The notes under the pieces: generated by a model | What the model was told of the DNA's origin: nothing | Databases searched by the model: none | Seen by the model: the letters and a program-made list of their open reading frames with translations, nothing else | NCBI RefSeq assembly: GCF_028128615.1 | Contig: NZ_AMDP01000045.1 | Coordinates: forward strand, 1-64,000 | Length of the DNA: 64,000 nucleotides | Origin: Enterococcus sp. 5H | Lineage (GTDB): Bacteria; Bacillota; Bacilli; Lactobacillales; Enterococcaceae | Direction of reading: 5' to 3' | Position numbers and translations under genes: made by a program | In this document: piece after piece, positions 30,813 to 39,234 of the stretch | Numbering within the stretch: position 1 is the stretch's first letter | How the letters are laid out: every line of letters begins with the position of its first letter

Positions 30813-32750
30813 TTATCTACTGTAATTTGATACATCCGCTACCATACTGTCCACGAAGATATTTAAGTCAACCACATCTGTCTCTTTGCTGCCGTAACGG
30901 CGAATATTAACAGTTGCATCATCCATCTCTTTATCTCCGACAACAATTTGATAAGGAATTTTTTGTGTTTGTGACGCACGAATCTTATAACCCATTTTTT
31001 CGTTACGATCATCAACTTCTACACGTAACCCTTGTTCTTGTAGACGTTTTTTCACTTCATAAGCATAATCTGCATGTGCCTCAACGGATACAGGAATAAT
31101 TGTTGCTTGAATTGGTGCCAACCAAGTTGGGAAAGCTCCTTTGTAGACTTCTGTTAAATAAGCAACAAAACGTTCCATTGTTGAAACGATTCCTCTGTGG
31201 ATAACAAGTGGACGGTGATTATTTTCTCCATCTTCACCCACATAAGTTAAATCAAAACGTTCAGGTAAAAGCGCATCGATCTGAATTGTTGAAAGAGTTT
31301 CTTCCATCCCAAGTGCTGTTTTTACTTGTACATCTAATTTTGGTCCGTAAAAGGCTGCTTCACCTTCTGCTTCAAAGTAATCAATTCCAGCTTCATCTGC
31401 TGCTTCTCGAATCATTGACTCAGATCTTTCCCACATTGCATCGTCGTCAAAATATTTCTCTTTATTGTTAGGATCTCGTAAGCTTAAACGGAAGCGGTAA
31501 TCCGTTACATTAAAGTCAGCATAAACCTCTACCATTAATTTTAGCGTACGTAAAAATTCATCTTTAATTTGATCCGGACGAACAAAAGTATGTCCATCAT
31601 TTAAAGTCATTTCACGGACACGTTGTAACCCTGACAGGGCACCAGATTTTTCATAGCGGTGCATCATACCAAGTTCAGCAATTCTAATTGGTAATTCGCG
31701 ATAACTATGGATATCATTTTTATAAACCATCATATGGTGAGGACAGTTCATTGGGCGTAAAACTAACATTTCACCATCTCCCATATCCATTGGCGGGAAC
31801 ATATCTTCATGATAATGATCCCAGTGACCGGATCTCTTATAAAACTCAACATTGGCCATAATTGGTGTATAAACATGTTGATAACCTAAGCTAATTTCTT
31901 TATCTGTAATATAACGTTCAATTGTGCGGCGAATTGTTGCACCTTTAGGCAGCCAGAAAGGTAAACCAGAGCCAACATCCGGGTTTAACATAAACAGATC
32001 CAGTTCTTTTCCTAACTTGCGGTGATCGCGCTCTTTTGCTTCTTCACGCATTTTGATAAACTCTTTCAAATCTTTTTTATCAAAGAATGCTGTTCCGTAA
32101 ATTCGCTGCATCATTTGGTTACTAGAGTTCCCTCTCCAATAAGCTCCTGCCACTGATAACAATTGGAATACTTGAATACGTCCAGTAGACGGCACATGAA
32201 CCCCACGGCATAAATCAACGAAATCGCCTTGATCGTAAACAGTAATTTCTTCATCTGCTGGAAGCTCAGTAATTAATTCAACTTTATAAGGATCGTCTGC
32301 AAATAACTCTAATGCCTCTTCTTTTGAAACAACTTTGCGGACAATTGGATTATTTTCCTTAACGATTTTCATCATTTCTGCTTCAATAGCTGGTAAATCT
32401 TCTGCTGTGATTTGATTTTCACCATTATCAGTATCATAGTAAAAACCAGAATCAATAGCTGGACCAACACCAAATTTGATATTTGGGAATAAACGGCGTA
32501 ACGCATTCGCCATTAAATGAGCAGTTGAATGACGCAAAATTCCCAATGCATCCTCATGATCTGGTGTAACTATTTCAAGTGAACCATCGACTTCGATTGG
32601 ACGAGATAAATCGATTAAGATTCCGTTTAATTTACCTGCTAATGCTTTTTTCGCTAAACTGTTGCTGATGCTTTTCGCAATATCTAAAGTTGAAGAGCCT
32701 GACTCAAATTCTTTAACTGCACCATCTGGAAAAGTAATTTTTATTGACAT
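30813..32750 (-). CDS. thrS: Threonyl-tRNA synthetase
   Basis: 645 residues: N-terminal TGS domain ([14 protein letters not shown]), the editing/SAD domain with [16 protein letters not shown] (HxxxH, about residue 73), class II catalytic core ([10 protein letters not shown], about 330; motif 2 near [13 protein letters not shown]) and an anticodon-binding C-terminal domain (from about 540). It charges tRNA-Thr in the cytoplasm. ATG 32750 has TAAGGAGGAAACA upstream. Transcription is controlled by a Thr T-box leader at 33166-33400. Confidence 0.98.
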   Translation of the reverse strand: MSIKITFPDGAVKEFESGSSTLDIAKSISNSLAKKALAGKLNGILIDLSRPIEVDGSLEIVTPDHEDALGILRHSTAHLMANALRRLFPNIKFGVGPAIDSGFYYDTDNGENQITAEDLPAIEAEMMKIVKENNPIVRKVVSKEEALELFADDPYKVELITELPADEEITVYDQGDFVDLCRGVHVPSTGRIQVFQLLSVAGAYWRGNSSNQMMQRIYGTAFFDKKDLKEFIKMREEAKERDHRKLGKELDLFMLNPDVGSGLPFWLPKGATIRRTIERYITDKEISLGYQHVYTPIMANVEFYKRSGHWDHYHEDMFPPMDMGDGEMLVLRPMNCPHHMMVYKNDIHSYRELPIRIAELGMMHRYEKSGALSGLQRVREMTLNDGHTFVRPDQIKDEFLRTLKLMVEVYADFNVTDYRFRLSLRDPNNKEKYFDDDAMWERSESMIREAADEAGIDYFEAEGEAAFYGPKLDVQVKTALGMEETLSTIQIDALLPERFDLTYVGEDGENNHRPLVIHRGIVSTMERFVAYLTEVYKGAFPTWLAPIQATIIPVSVEAHADYAYEVKKRLQEQGLRVEVDDRNEKMGYKIRASQTQKIPYQIVVGDKEMDDATVNIRRYGSKETDVVDLNIFVDSMVADVSNYSR

Positions 32751-32930
32751 ATTTGTTTCCTCCTTAAGAATGTTTATGATTGAAAAGATTTTTTACTTTG
32801 GATAGAATAACTTTTTTTGCTGTAGAATGATTTTACTTGCTGGCGGCTGTTCGACAATTACCTCACCAAAATTGCTCGTAACGTTTCAATTCTTTGAGTT
32901 TTAATTCTTATAAATTGATACGATCTTAAC

Positions 32931-33020
32931 GAAGTGCTTTGATTCAGTAGTATGGACACTTCGCTCGGCTATGCTCACCAAGTACTGTTCATCATCTGCT
33001 CTGGTGAAGCCAGTCGCAGT
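32931..33020 (-). repeat. 90-base repeat, copy 1, in the thrS leader
   Basis: It begins GAAGTGCTTTGATTCAGTAG on the plus strand and ends GCCAGTCGCAGT, and is about 90% identical over exactly 90 bases to 33069-33158. It contains a stem CACCA...TGGTG that becomes GCCA...TGGC in copy 2, a compensatory change. Confidence 0.9.
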
Positions 33021-33068
33021 CCTTCAACTCTTAAAGCTTTAGCTCTTAGAAATTCATGCAATCGTAGT

Positions 33069-33158
33069 GAAGTGCTTTGATTCAGTAGTATGGATACTTC
33101 TCTCGACTACACTCGCCAAGTACTGTTCATCATCTACTCTGGCAAAGCCAGTCGCAGT
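33069..33158 (-). repeat. 90-base repeat, copy 2, in the thrS leader
   Basis: Direct repeat of 32931-33020 with about nine differences, lying 48 bases further on and touching the T-box terminator (33166). Its right end (CAGTCGCAGTGATTCACA) is also shared by a partial third copy at 36959-37011. Confidence 0.9.
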
Positions 33159-33165
33159 GATTCAC

Positions 33166-33400
33166 AGCAAAAAGTCCCAGCATCTGACTTGTCAGATACT
33201 AGGACGAAAAGTTCGTGGTTCCACCTATTTTTAAACAAAGCAAATAGCCTTATTCCTTAAGCGTATTAACGGTACGACCGCCTTTGTTTCAACAAAGGTT
33301 TCGAAAGTGGTCATTCCTTGTGCTAGTCTAGAAGATTTTCAGCCAAGATCTTCCTCTCTAAAAACAGCTTGCAAGTTCAGTTGTCTTTCTCATCAATCAT
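33166..33400 (-). ncRNA. T-box leader of thrS (Thr specifier ACC)
   Basis: In minus-strand reading there is stem I (GATGAGAAAGACAACTG...), a specifier-loop candidate AATGACCAC with codon ACC at 33311-33309 (Thr), the T-box core AGGTGGAACCACG (complement of 33213-33226) and a terminator GTCCTAGTATCTGAC-AA-GTCAGATGCTGGGAC followed by TTTTT (33166-33205). Uncharged tRNA-Thr should favour the antiterminator. About 400 bases, including two copies of a 90-base repeat, separate this terminator from thrS, unusually long. Confidence 0.95.
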
Positions 33401-33457
33401 TTATGAATTAATTTAAACACTTCTTGAAATAAAAAGCAAGCACTAAATTTAAAAGAC

Positions 33458-33637
33458 TTACTTTTTCCACTCGCCACCTTGAGCATAACGATCTTTTTTT
33501 AGTTCATTAACAATAACATGGATGTTTTCTTTTGGGGCGCCAGCGTTTTTCGCTACAGCTTCTGTAATGTCTTTGACCATATTGGCTAACTGTTCTTCGC
33601 TGCGTCCTTCAATTAATTCTACATGGATAAATGGCAT
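33458..33637 (-). CDS. 4-oxalocrotonate tautomerase family protein
   Basis: 59 residues after start. The catalytic Pro1 is exposed after Met removal ([16 protein letters not shown]), and Arg residues near 11 and 50 match the tautomerase family. ATG 33637 is forced by the required N-terminal Pro and is preceded by AGAGGAGAAAAC; the longer frame would bury Pro. The physiological substrate is unknown, as for most small Firmicutes members. It lies between the T-box leader and the methyltransferase gene. Confidence 0.92.
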   Translation of the reverse strand: MPFIHVELIEGRSEEQLANMVKDITEAVAKNAGAPKENIHVIVNELKKDRYAQGGEWKK

Positions 33638-33705
33638 GTTTTCTCCTCTTTTCACTTTATTATTATCTACAGTTTAAACAAAATACCTAGAATGAACAAT
33701 ACCTA

Positions 33706-34308
33706 TCACATCTTGCCTGCACGTAAAATAAACATAGAAGCCGCTTGATTCATAAAAAGATTCTCTCCGTGATAAAATGTTCGACTAATTGGTAAGTGAA
33801 AACCAATATCTGTCATTTTTTTCTTCAACTCTGTTTGAGAAAATCCATTATGAACTTTCTCGTGGTTAATTTTTTCATTTTTATCAAAGTCAACAATTAA
33901 AATTGTTCCTTGTGGATTCAGCCGATTGTACAAATCTTGCAGTACTTTTTCAGTATTTGGAACATGAAGCAAAACTAGGGATACAATAATTACATCGGCT
34001 TTGACCACCGTATTTGATCCATCAGCAAAATAATCAGCAATTACATGAGTATTTTTCAAACCCGTTGCTTCAATTTTTTGATTAACAATCTTAAGCATTG
34101 CTTCAGCTGGATCAACTAACTGTAATTCTTTAAATTTTTCGGCAAGTGGTAAGCTAATTAAGCCCGTTCCACAACCGTAATCAAGAGCTATTTTTTCTGA
34201 AGTATTTATTCCTATCAATTCTTTTTGAACTTCTTTAATAATGATATCTGCTAACTGGATTTGTTTTGGTGAGTCGTAATGATCTGCAATTTTATTGAAA
34301 ATATTCAT
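33706..34308 (-). CDS. Class I SAM-dependent methyltransferase
   Basis: 200 residues with the SAM-binding motif ALDYGCGTGLISLPLA (about 42-57), acidic loop LVDPAEAML (about 67), and post-motifs VIIVSLVLLHVP and ILIVDFDKNEK. The substrate cannot be deduced. ATG 34308 has GGAGAAGGGCCA upstream. It sits 51 bp before the tautomerase gene, possibly in one transcript with it, and 26 bp after the terminator of the L,D-transpeptidase gene. Confidence 0.88.
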   Translation of the reverse strand: MNIFNKIADHYDSPKQIQLADIIIKEVQKELIGINTSEKIALDYGCGTGLISLPLAEKFKELQLVDPAEAMLKIVNQKIEATGLKNTHVIADYFADGSNTVVKADVIIVSLVLLHVPNTEKVLQDLYNRLNPQGTILIVDFDKNEKINHEKVHNGFSQTELKKKMTDIGFHLPISRTFYHGENLFMNQAASMFILRAGKM

Positions 34309-34333
34309 TGGCCCTTCTCCTTACTTTCTTAGT

Positions 34334-34364
34334 AAAAAAAGAAGTCCGGCTGGACTCCTTTTTT
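34334..34364 (-). terminator. Terminator of the L,D-transpeptidase gene
   Basis: AAGAAGTCC (34339-34347) pairs with GGACTCCTT (34352-34360); A and T runs on both sides complete a short strong terminator. Confidence 0.85.
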
Positions 34365-34374
34365 AAATATAATT

Positions 34375-35847
34375 TTAAACTGGTTCACCGTAATCAACTG
34401 GTTTATCAAATTCTCCTGGCGCATCATCGTAGATATGGCCATAGACAATAACTGGCATACCAGCGTAAGCTCCATTGAAAATTTGAGCAACTGCTTCTCC
34501 CGGTGTATTGATACAACCGTTACTACCGAAATTAGTTTTATACGCTTCTTTGTTACCAAAGTATTCAGCTTTGTAGTCAGCATCATGAATACCAATTTGA
34601 GTAACTACACCACCGTAACTCTTCAACGGCATCCAATATTTTACAGGTACGCTGTATTTTGAGCCATCAAGCATTTCACCTTCTAATTTTGTATCAGTAT
34701 CTTTATACAAAATTGTATGGAACCCGGGAACTGTAGCTGTTCCTTTATTATAACGTCCAGTGATTACATCAGTTTCAACGACTTTAACGCCACCTTTAAA
34801 GAAATACATCTTTTGATCGTTTAAATCAATTTCTACGTAATCTTTATCTACTGTTTGCGATTGATTCACATCACCATCAATAGGTACCGTAATCGTTTCT
34901 TCATCTTTATCACTGTTCATCGCTTGAACAATCAAATCTCTCGTTTGAGGCATATTAATATCCCAGCCGTAACTGCCATTATTTTTATACTTAGTAGTCA
35001 CGCCATGAACATTTTTGAAAATAATCGGTTTAAAAATTGTTCCGTAATTTTGGTTCGTTTGTTCTACCCAAGCATACACTTTGTTAGAGTCAACATTACC
35101 AGATGTATCCATAAATGATTGTAATTCTTCTTTAGTAATTGGCAATTTTTCACCATTAATATCCAGCGTAATTGCTTTATTTTCTTTCTTAGACATTACA
35201 GCTAGTTTTTCTTGAAGACCTTTGTCATCTTTAGTTACTGCTGGTTTTTGGTAGAATTGTGTAACATCGTATACATAGTTGCCTTTGTTTTGCTCAACAT
35301 CTGATAAAACTTGATTCATCAATGCTTCCTTATCAACTGTTGTGCCTGTCTGTTCAGCAACAATTTGGTATTTCCCGTCAACTTTTTCAATTCGTGCATC
35401 TTGACTTGGTGTACCTTCTTCAAACGTCAATTCATTTAAACGATTTTTTAATTCAGTTTTGAAATTTTCATTAATTGGTAGACTGATTGAGCGATCACCA
35501 ATATTTTGTTTTAGATACTCCTCTGTAATCTCATATTTTTCAGGTAATGCTATTTTCTCTTCTTTACCATTTACTTTGATAATCACATCTTCAGAGTTAT
35601 TTAGTTCATCTAATTTTGCTTTGGCATCTTTCGCATTCAACATACCGATATCAACACCATTTGCTTTAGCAGTGATAAAGAAATGAGACTGAAAATAGAA
35701 TAAACCGCTGGTAAATACTAGTGCCAAACAAATCAGCAAACCGACTACTGGGACTAACCATTTTGATTTTTTCTTATTAGAATGGTTTTTATTATGAGGT
35801 GTACGTGTATTTTTTTCCGAGCGACTGACTGTTTCTTCATTTTCCAT
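34375..35847 (-). CDS. Peptidoglycan L,D-transpeptidase (YkuD domain, Ldt-fm type)
   Basis: 490 residues. A cytoplasmic basic N-terminus is followed by one membrane anchor (about 30-52), tandem peptidoglycan-binding PG_binding_4 domains (about 80-330) and a C-terminal YkuD domain with IGIHDADY and the catalytic motif GSNGCIN (Cys about 455). It makes 3-3 cross-links outside the membrane and is beta-lactam tolerant, except for carbapenems, in enterococci. ATG 35847 is chosen because AAAGGAAGATAGCTCA precedes it. Monocistronic, with a terminator. Confidence 0.93.
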   Translation of the reverse strand: MENEETVSRSEKNTRTPHNKNHSNKKKSKWLVPVVGLLICLALVFTSGLFYFQSHFFITAKANGVDIGMLNAKDAKAKLDELNNSEDVIIKVNGKEEKIALPEKYEITEEYLKQNIGDRSISLPINENFKTELKNRLNELTFEEGTPSQDARIEKVDGKYQIVAEQTGTTVDKEALMNQVLSDVEQNKGNYVYDVTQFYQKPAVTKDDKGLQEKLAVMSKKENKAITLDINGEKLPITKEELQSFMDTSGNVDSNKVYAWVEQTNQNYGTIFKPIIFKNVHGVTTKYKNNGSYGWDINMPQTRDLIVQAMNSDKDEETITVPIDGDVNQSQTVDKDYVEIDLNDQKMYFFKGGVKVVETDVITGRYNKGTATVPGFHTILYKDTDTKLEGEMLDGSKYSVPVKYWMPLKSYGGVVTQIGIHDADYKAEYFGNKEAYKTNFGSNGCINTPGEAVAQIFNGAYAGMPVIVYGHIYDDAPGEFDKPVDYGEPV

Positions 35848-36346
35848 TGAGCTATCTTCCTTTATCATGATTTATATTTTATTTGACCCTCTGAAGAGTT
35901 GGCGAATTTATTTATCTTTTTTCTGGACAGATCAATTTTTCTGCCTTAGAAGCAAGTGTAGTTAAATTTTCCAAATTCTTCAATTATTTTGCCTACAATA
36001 TAAGAAAAAAACACGTTTTTATGTACAATAATTGCTTTCTCACTTTTATCTCATTTACAGGCTTCGCTACTTCTAAAAATTAGAACAGCATAGATATTAT
36101 TCTACCACACATAGGGGATGAGAAAAAAGACCATTTGCCAATATCTTTTACTAAATTTTAGATATTTATGATAGTTTTACAACAATTACTTTATTTACAA
36201 GCTTTATTCAAAATGATTATTACAAAATAATTAAATACGAAATCATACTTTTTCTTAAAAACGTTAAAAAAAAGTTAAATATAGCCTGTGTTGTACACTC
36301 TATGTCATTGATCTAATACACTTGTTTAAGAAAGGTTGTGTGGTAT
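35848..36346. other. Divergent intergenic region of about 500 bp
   Basis: It separates the divergent L,D-transpeptidase and YdcF-like genes and is AT-rich. A good promoter for the YdcF-like gene lies at its right end (36291-36319). No convincing promoter for the transpeptidase, no RNA gene and no repeat were found. Confidence 0.6.
36291..36319 (+). promoter_or_regulatory. Promoter of the YdcF-like gene
   Basis: TTGTAC (36291-36296), 17-bp spacer, TAATAC (36314-36319); the start would leave a leader of about 20 bases before ATG 36347. Confidence 0.65.
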
Positions 36347-36928
36347 ATGAAATGGATTAAACGAGCACCGTTTATTATAGTTGGCTTCGGGGTTGTTTAT
36401 GCTAGTATAATTTTTTTACTGATTTTAAGCGGAACAAAAGAATCCCCCTCCTCCAAACCAGATACGGTTTTGATTCTTGGTGCTCAAGTTAAAGGAACAA
36501 CAAAAGAGAATGCTTATCCCAGTACTGTCTTAAAAGAACGGTTAGATACAGCTCTCGTTTATTTAAATAAACACCCCGATGCAACAGTAATTGTCTGTGG
36601 CGGACAAGGTTCAGATGAACCAGATAGTGAAGCAAATGTAATGGCGGAATATTTGATTAATAAAGGCATTCCTAAAGCCACTATTTTAAGAGAAGACACT
36701 TCTACTCGTACAAAAGAGAATATTCAAAATGCGCAGGAAAAACAAGCTTTAGGGAATACTGTTATTGTAACAAGTGATTTTCATATGTATCGTTCAATGT
36801 TATTAGCAAAACGTCTTGGTATCACTGAGGTTAGTGGACTTCCAGCGATTTCTAAATCATCAGCAAAGTTTAAAACTTATGTAAGAGAAGTCGTTGCTTT
36901 GGGGTACGGTCTGATTTTTGATCATTAG
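36347..36928 (+). CDS. YdcF/SanA family (DUF218) membrane protein
   Basis: 193 residues: one N-terminal membrane helix (about 8-30), then the DUF218 domain with DTVLILGAQVKG, VCGGQGSDEPDSEA, ATILREDTSTRTKENI and the closing TVIVTSDFHMYR. The family is linked to envelope integrity in E. coli (SanA) but the activity is undefined. ATG 36347 is preferred over GTG 36338, which overlaps the AAAGG box at 36331-36335. Plus strand, divergent from the L,D-transpeptidase gene. Confidence 0.87.
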   Translation: MKWIKRAPFIIVGFGVVYASIIFLLILSGTKESPSSKPDTVLILGAQVKGTTKENAYPSTVLKERLDTALVYLNKHPDATVIVCGGQGSDEPDSEANVMAEYLINKGIPKATILREDTSTRTKENIQNAQEKQALGNTVIVTSDFHMYRSMLLAKRLGITEVSGLPAISKSSAKFKTYVREVVALGYGLIFDH

Positions 36929-36958
36929 ATTTATGTAAATAACGGTGACATGTTAGGA

Positions 36959-37011
36959 TCGCCAAGTATTGTTCATCATCTGCTCTGGCGAAGCCAGTCG
37001 CAGTGATTCAC
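36959..37011 (+). repeat. Partial third copy of the thrS-leader repeat
   Basis: TCGCCAAGTATTGTTCATCA through CAGTGATTCAC repeats the 3' half of the elements at 32931 and 33069 with an intact CGCCA...TGGCG stem. It lies just after the YdcF-like gene. Confidence 0.85.
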
Positions 37012-37019
37012 AATAAATA

Positions 37020-37042
37020 CCCGCCCTTTGGGGAAGGGCGGG
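37020..37042 (+). terminator. GC-rich hairpin after the YdcF-like gene
   Basis: CCCGCCCTT (37020-37028) and AAGGGCGGG (37034-37042) form a perfect 9-bp stem with a 5-base loop. No T-run follows; instead a strong ribosome binding site and a 17-codon frame come next. Confidence 0.5.
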
Positions 37043-37055
37043 AAAGGAGTTAAAA

Positions 37056-37109
37056 ATGAAAAAGTGTTTTGTTAGGGTTGTTTGTTTTGGTATGTCTTTA
37101 TATTACTGA
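37056..37109 (+). CDS. Possible 17-residue peptide with strong ribosome binding site
   Basis: ATG 37056 is preceded by AAAGGAG with a 6-base spacer, close to ideal, and the frame encodes MKKCFVRVVCFGMSLYY before TGA. It is short, hydrophobic and basic, with two Cys. It follows a GC-rich hairpin. It may be a leader-type peptide, a small membrane peptide or chance. Confidence 0.3.
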   Translation: MKKCFVRVVCFGMSLYY

Positions 37110-37217
37110 ATAACTGTGAAGGAATTATGATGTTTTTTCTTTATTTTTGGTAATTTTATTTGTATTTATTTAAAAAAAGCAATTCATTCTTTCTCATATG
37201 GATTTTTTTATAAATAG

Positions 37218-38303
37218 TTAGCGATCACTTTTTTTGATTCGTTGCTTTAATTTATCATATTTAGCTTGTTGTGCGGCATGTTCTTTTTTCATCTTTTTTT
37301 GAAAATAATAAATAATTCCAATGATTACTACTAATAAAACTACCACGATAACTGCTACAGTAACCCAAGGAAATGAGTTTTTCTCAGGTGGTAAATTAAC
37401 TGCTGAACTGTTGTATTCTTTAGCTTCTTTTTCTTTGATGGTAAATTTTTCCTCCCAAGTCCAATCTTTGTACCCATCATTTGCTTTGAGTTTTACTGTA
37501 TAATTCCCTGGAATAAAAGCTTGCTCTTTTAAATCAATTCGATAATTGAAATTGGTATTTGGCGCCATCGTTAAATCTACTTGATGATTTTCATAGCGCG
37601 GTTTTTTCTCATTTTCATAATAAAGCTCTCCATCAACTTTAAGTTTTTTTATCATTGCTGCTTGTTTATTTTGTATATTCATAATAACAGCATTATTTCC
37701 ATTAATTTGAGTTGCTTCAACGTTATTTAAAGCCAATTCAGGCTTAACTTCTTTATCTGTTTCACTTAGTAAAACCCCAACTACATATGAAAAACGATTC
37801 CCCACTGCTACAGAATCACCCTTTTTAGCATCTTCGGAACCATCGTCTTTTTGTTCAAAGTAAAGCCCGCCTAAAATATAACCATCAAAAGATTCCTTTG
37901 GCATTGTTACCACACATTCTATCATTTTTTTAGAATTTGCAGGAATAGTGATTTCTTCTGACATTTCAGAAATTTCACTAAACGTAACCGCTGCTGATGA
38001 ATCTTTCTTAGTCTCTTTATGTGAATAATCTGTAATGCCATTATCATTGGTAATCGCTGAGTTTGCTGATGTAATAACCGTGACATCTTTATCTGTATCA
38101 TTAGTTAATTCCACGCTTAATTTTTCAATAGCTCCTAGTTTTACTCTTAAATCAAAATAGCTTATATCTTTGCTACGCTGGCTCTCAGGTAAAATAGCTC
38201 GAACTGAAAAATCCAATTCTCCTGCTTGAGCATTCATTCCTACAACAAATGAAACACTAAAAAAAATAATTGCTAAACAAATAGTACCCAGCCGATTTTT
38301 CAT
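37218..38303 (-). CDS. WxL-interacting protein, DUF916 plus DUF3324, membrane-anchored
   Basis: 361 residues: signal peptide (about 1-27), DUF916 (about 30-155, LDFSVRAILPESQRSKDISYF), DUF3324 (about 160-295, EDAKKGDSVAVGNRFSYVVG), one C-terminal membrane helix (about 310-335) and a basic tail. Proteins of this type bind WxL surface proteins and, through the helix, link them to the membrane. ATG 38303 has AAAGGAGTCTAAATC upstream. Last gene of the three-gene WxL locus. Confidence 0.95.
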   Translation of the reverse strand: MKNRLGTICLAIIFFSVSFVVGMNAQAGELDFSVRAILPESQRSKDISYFDLRVKLGAIEKLSVELTNDTDKDVTVITSANSAITNDNGITDYSHKETKKDSSAAVTFSEISEMSEEITIPANSKKMIECVVTMPKESFDGYILGGLYFEQKDDGSEDAKKGDSVAVGNRFSYVVGVLLSETDKEVKPELALNNVEATQINGNNAVIMNIQNKQAAMIKKLKVDGELYYENEKKPRYENHQVDLTMAPNTNFNYRIDLKEQAFIPGNYTVKLKANDGYKDWTWEEKFTIKEKEAKEYNSSAVNLPPEKNSFPWVTVAVIVVVLLVVIIGIIYYFQKKMKKEHAAQQAKYDKLKQRIKKSDR

Positions 38304-38357
38304 GATTTAGACTCCTTTAAAAACAGATTTTTTTCTTTAAACCAGATCTTAATAACT

Positions 38358-38395
38358 GGAAAAGAGCACGATTCACAATTGAATGCACTCTTTTC
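38358..38395 (-). other. Intercistronic hairpin in the WxL locus
   Basis: GGAAAAGAGCACGATTCACA pairs with the complementary TTGAATGCACTCTTTTCC arm with a small interruption. There is no T-run in minus-strand reading, so partial attenuation or RNA processing between the WxL gene and the WxL-interacting protein gene is likelier than full termination. Confidence 0.5.
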
Positions 38396-38429
38396 CCATA
38401 TGATTTAATCCTCTATTGATTTATTTTAA

Positions 38430-39170
38430 TTATAATGGTGTATCATCTAAAATCCAGTTTAGTGTTGTTTTGTATTGAACGTTTGTTACTTTTGCTGTTG
38501 CTTGCGGTACAGATAATTGAACACCTTGAGCTGCAGTCGCGCCTGTACCAAAAGCTAATGTCCAAGTACCCATTCCTGTTGAGACCGCTGACGTTGCTAC
38601 TCGTGAAGTTGCCGTCCCTGTTGGATCAAGTGTCGCAGCTATAGTAACTGGCGCCAAAGCAACTGATTGAGTTGAATTTGTAGTAGCAGCTACTAAAGTC
38701 AGAGCAGCATTAGTTAAAGTAGACGGTGTTGCTCCACCAGTTGTAAATTGACCATTTTGTTTTACTGATAATTTCCAACCTAAATTCAATCCACGTTTAT
38801 CAGTGACTTGGGCATAGTTTGGAACATTAATTAAATCACCAGCGCCATTTTTGACTTTATCTAACTGAGCGTAGTAAGTCGCAGCACTTGCTTTGATTTG
38901 TTGCGAACCAAAGTGAAAGTTAGAAATATAGTCAATACTTAATGGTCCTGCTGTACCAGCTTGATGAGGATCATCTGGATTAGCTGTTACTGTTTGTGTT
39001 GGATCGGTTGGATTAACTGGTGATGTAACTGTAGTATCTTGTAAAAATGTGATATCAGCATTAGATGTCATTGCCCCTGCTTGTGCAGCTTCTACTGAAC
39101 TACTTCTAAGCAGGCTAAATGAAATCAATAAAGCAGAGACAGACAACGTACCTATAAATAGCTTTTTCAT
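38430..39170 (-). CDS. WxL-domain surface protein, small
   Basis: 246 residues with a signal peptide (about 1-28, ending SSSVEAAQA) and a C-terminal WxL domain (about 85-246): first motif LGWKLSVKQNGQF, last motif YKTTLNWILDDTPL, the pattern YxxxLxWxLxxxP at the end. WxL domains bind peptidoglycan non-covalently, so the protein is a cell-surface component. ATG 39170 has GAAGGAAGTTAAA upstream. Between the large WxL gene and the DUF916 gene. Confidence 0.96.
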   Translation of the reverse strand: MKKLFIGTLSVSALLISFSLLRSSSVEAAQAGAMTSNADITFLQDTTVTSPVNPTDPTQTVTANPDDPHQAGTAGPLSIDYISNFHFGSQQIKASAATYYAQLDKVKNGAGDLINVPNYAQVTDKRGLNLGWKLSVKQNGQFTTGGATPSTLTNAALTLVAATTNSTQSVALAPVTIAATLDPTGTATSRVATSAVSTGMGTWTLAFGTGATAAQGVQLSVPQATAKVTNVQYKTTLNWILDDTPL

Positions 39171-39234
39171 TTTAACTTCCTTCTTTCCATTTTTTTTATT
39201 TTAACTTCCTAATTTTAAGAAGTAAAAACCAACT

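Noticed and set aside
32931-33158. Possible CRISPR-like array in the thrS leader
   Set aside because: Only two 90-base copies with one 48-base gap, no further units, no cas genes; the repeats are better seen as a structured dispersed element.
38358-38395. Hairpin between the WxL genes as a true terminator
   Set aside because: The stem is long but lacks a U-run on the transcribed strand, so it is reported only as an intercistronic hairpin.
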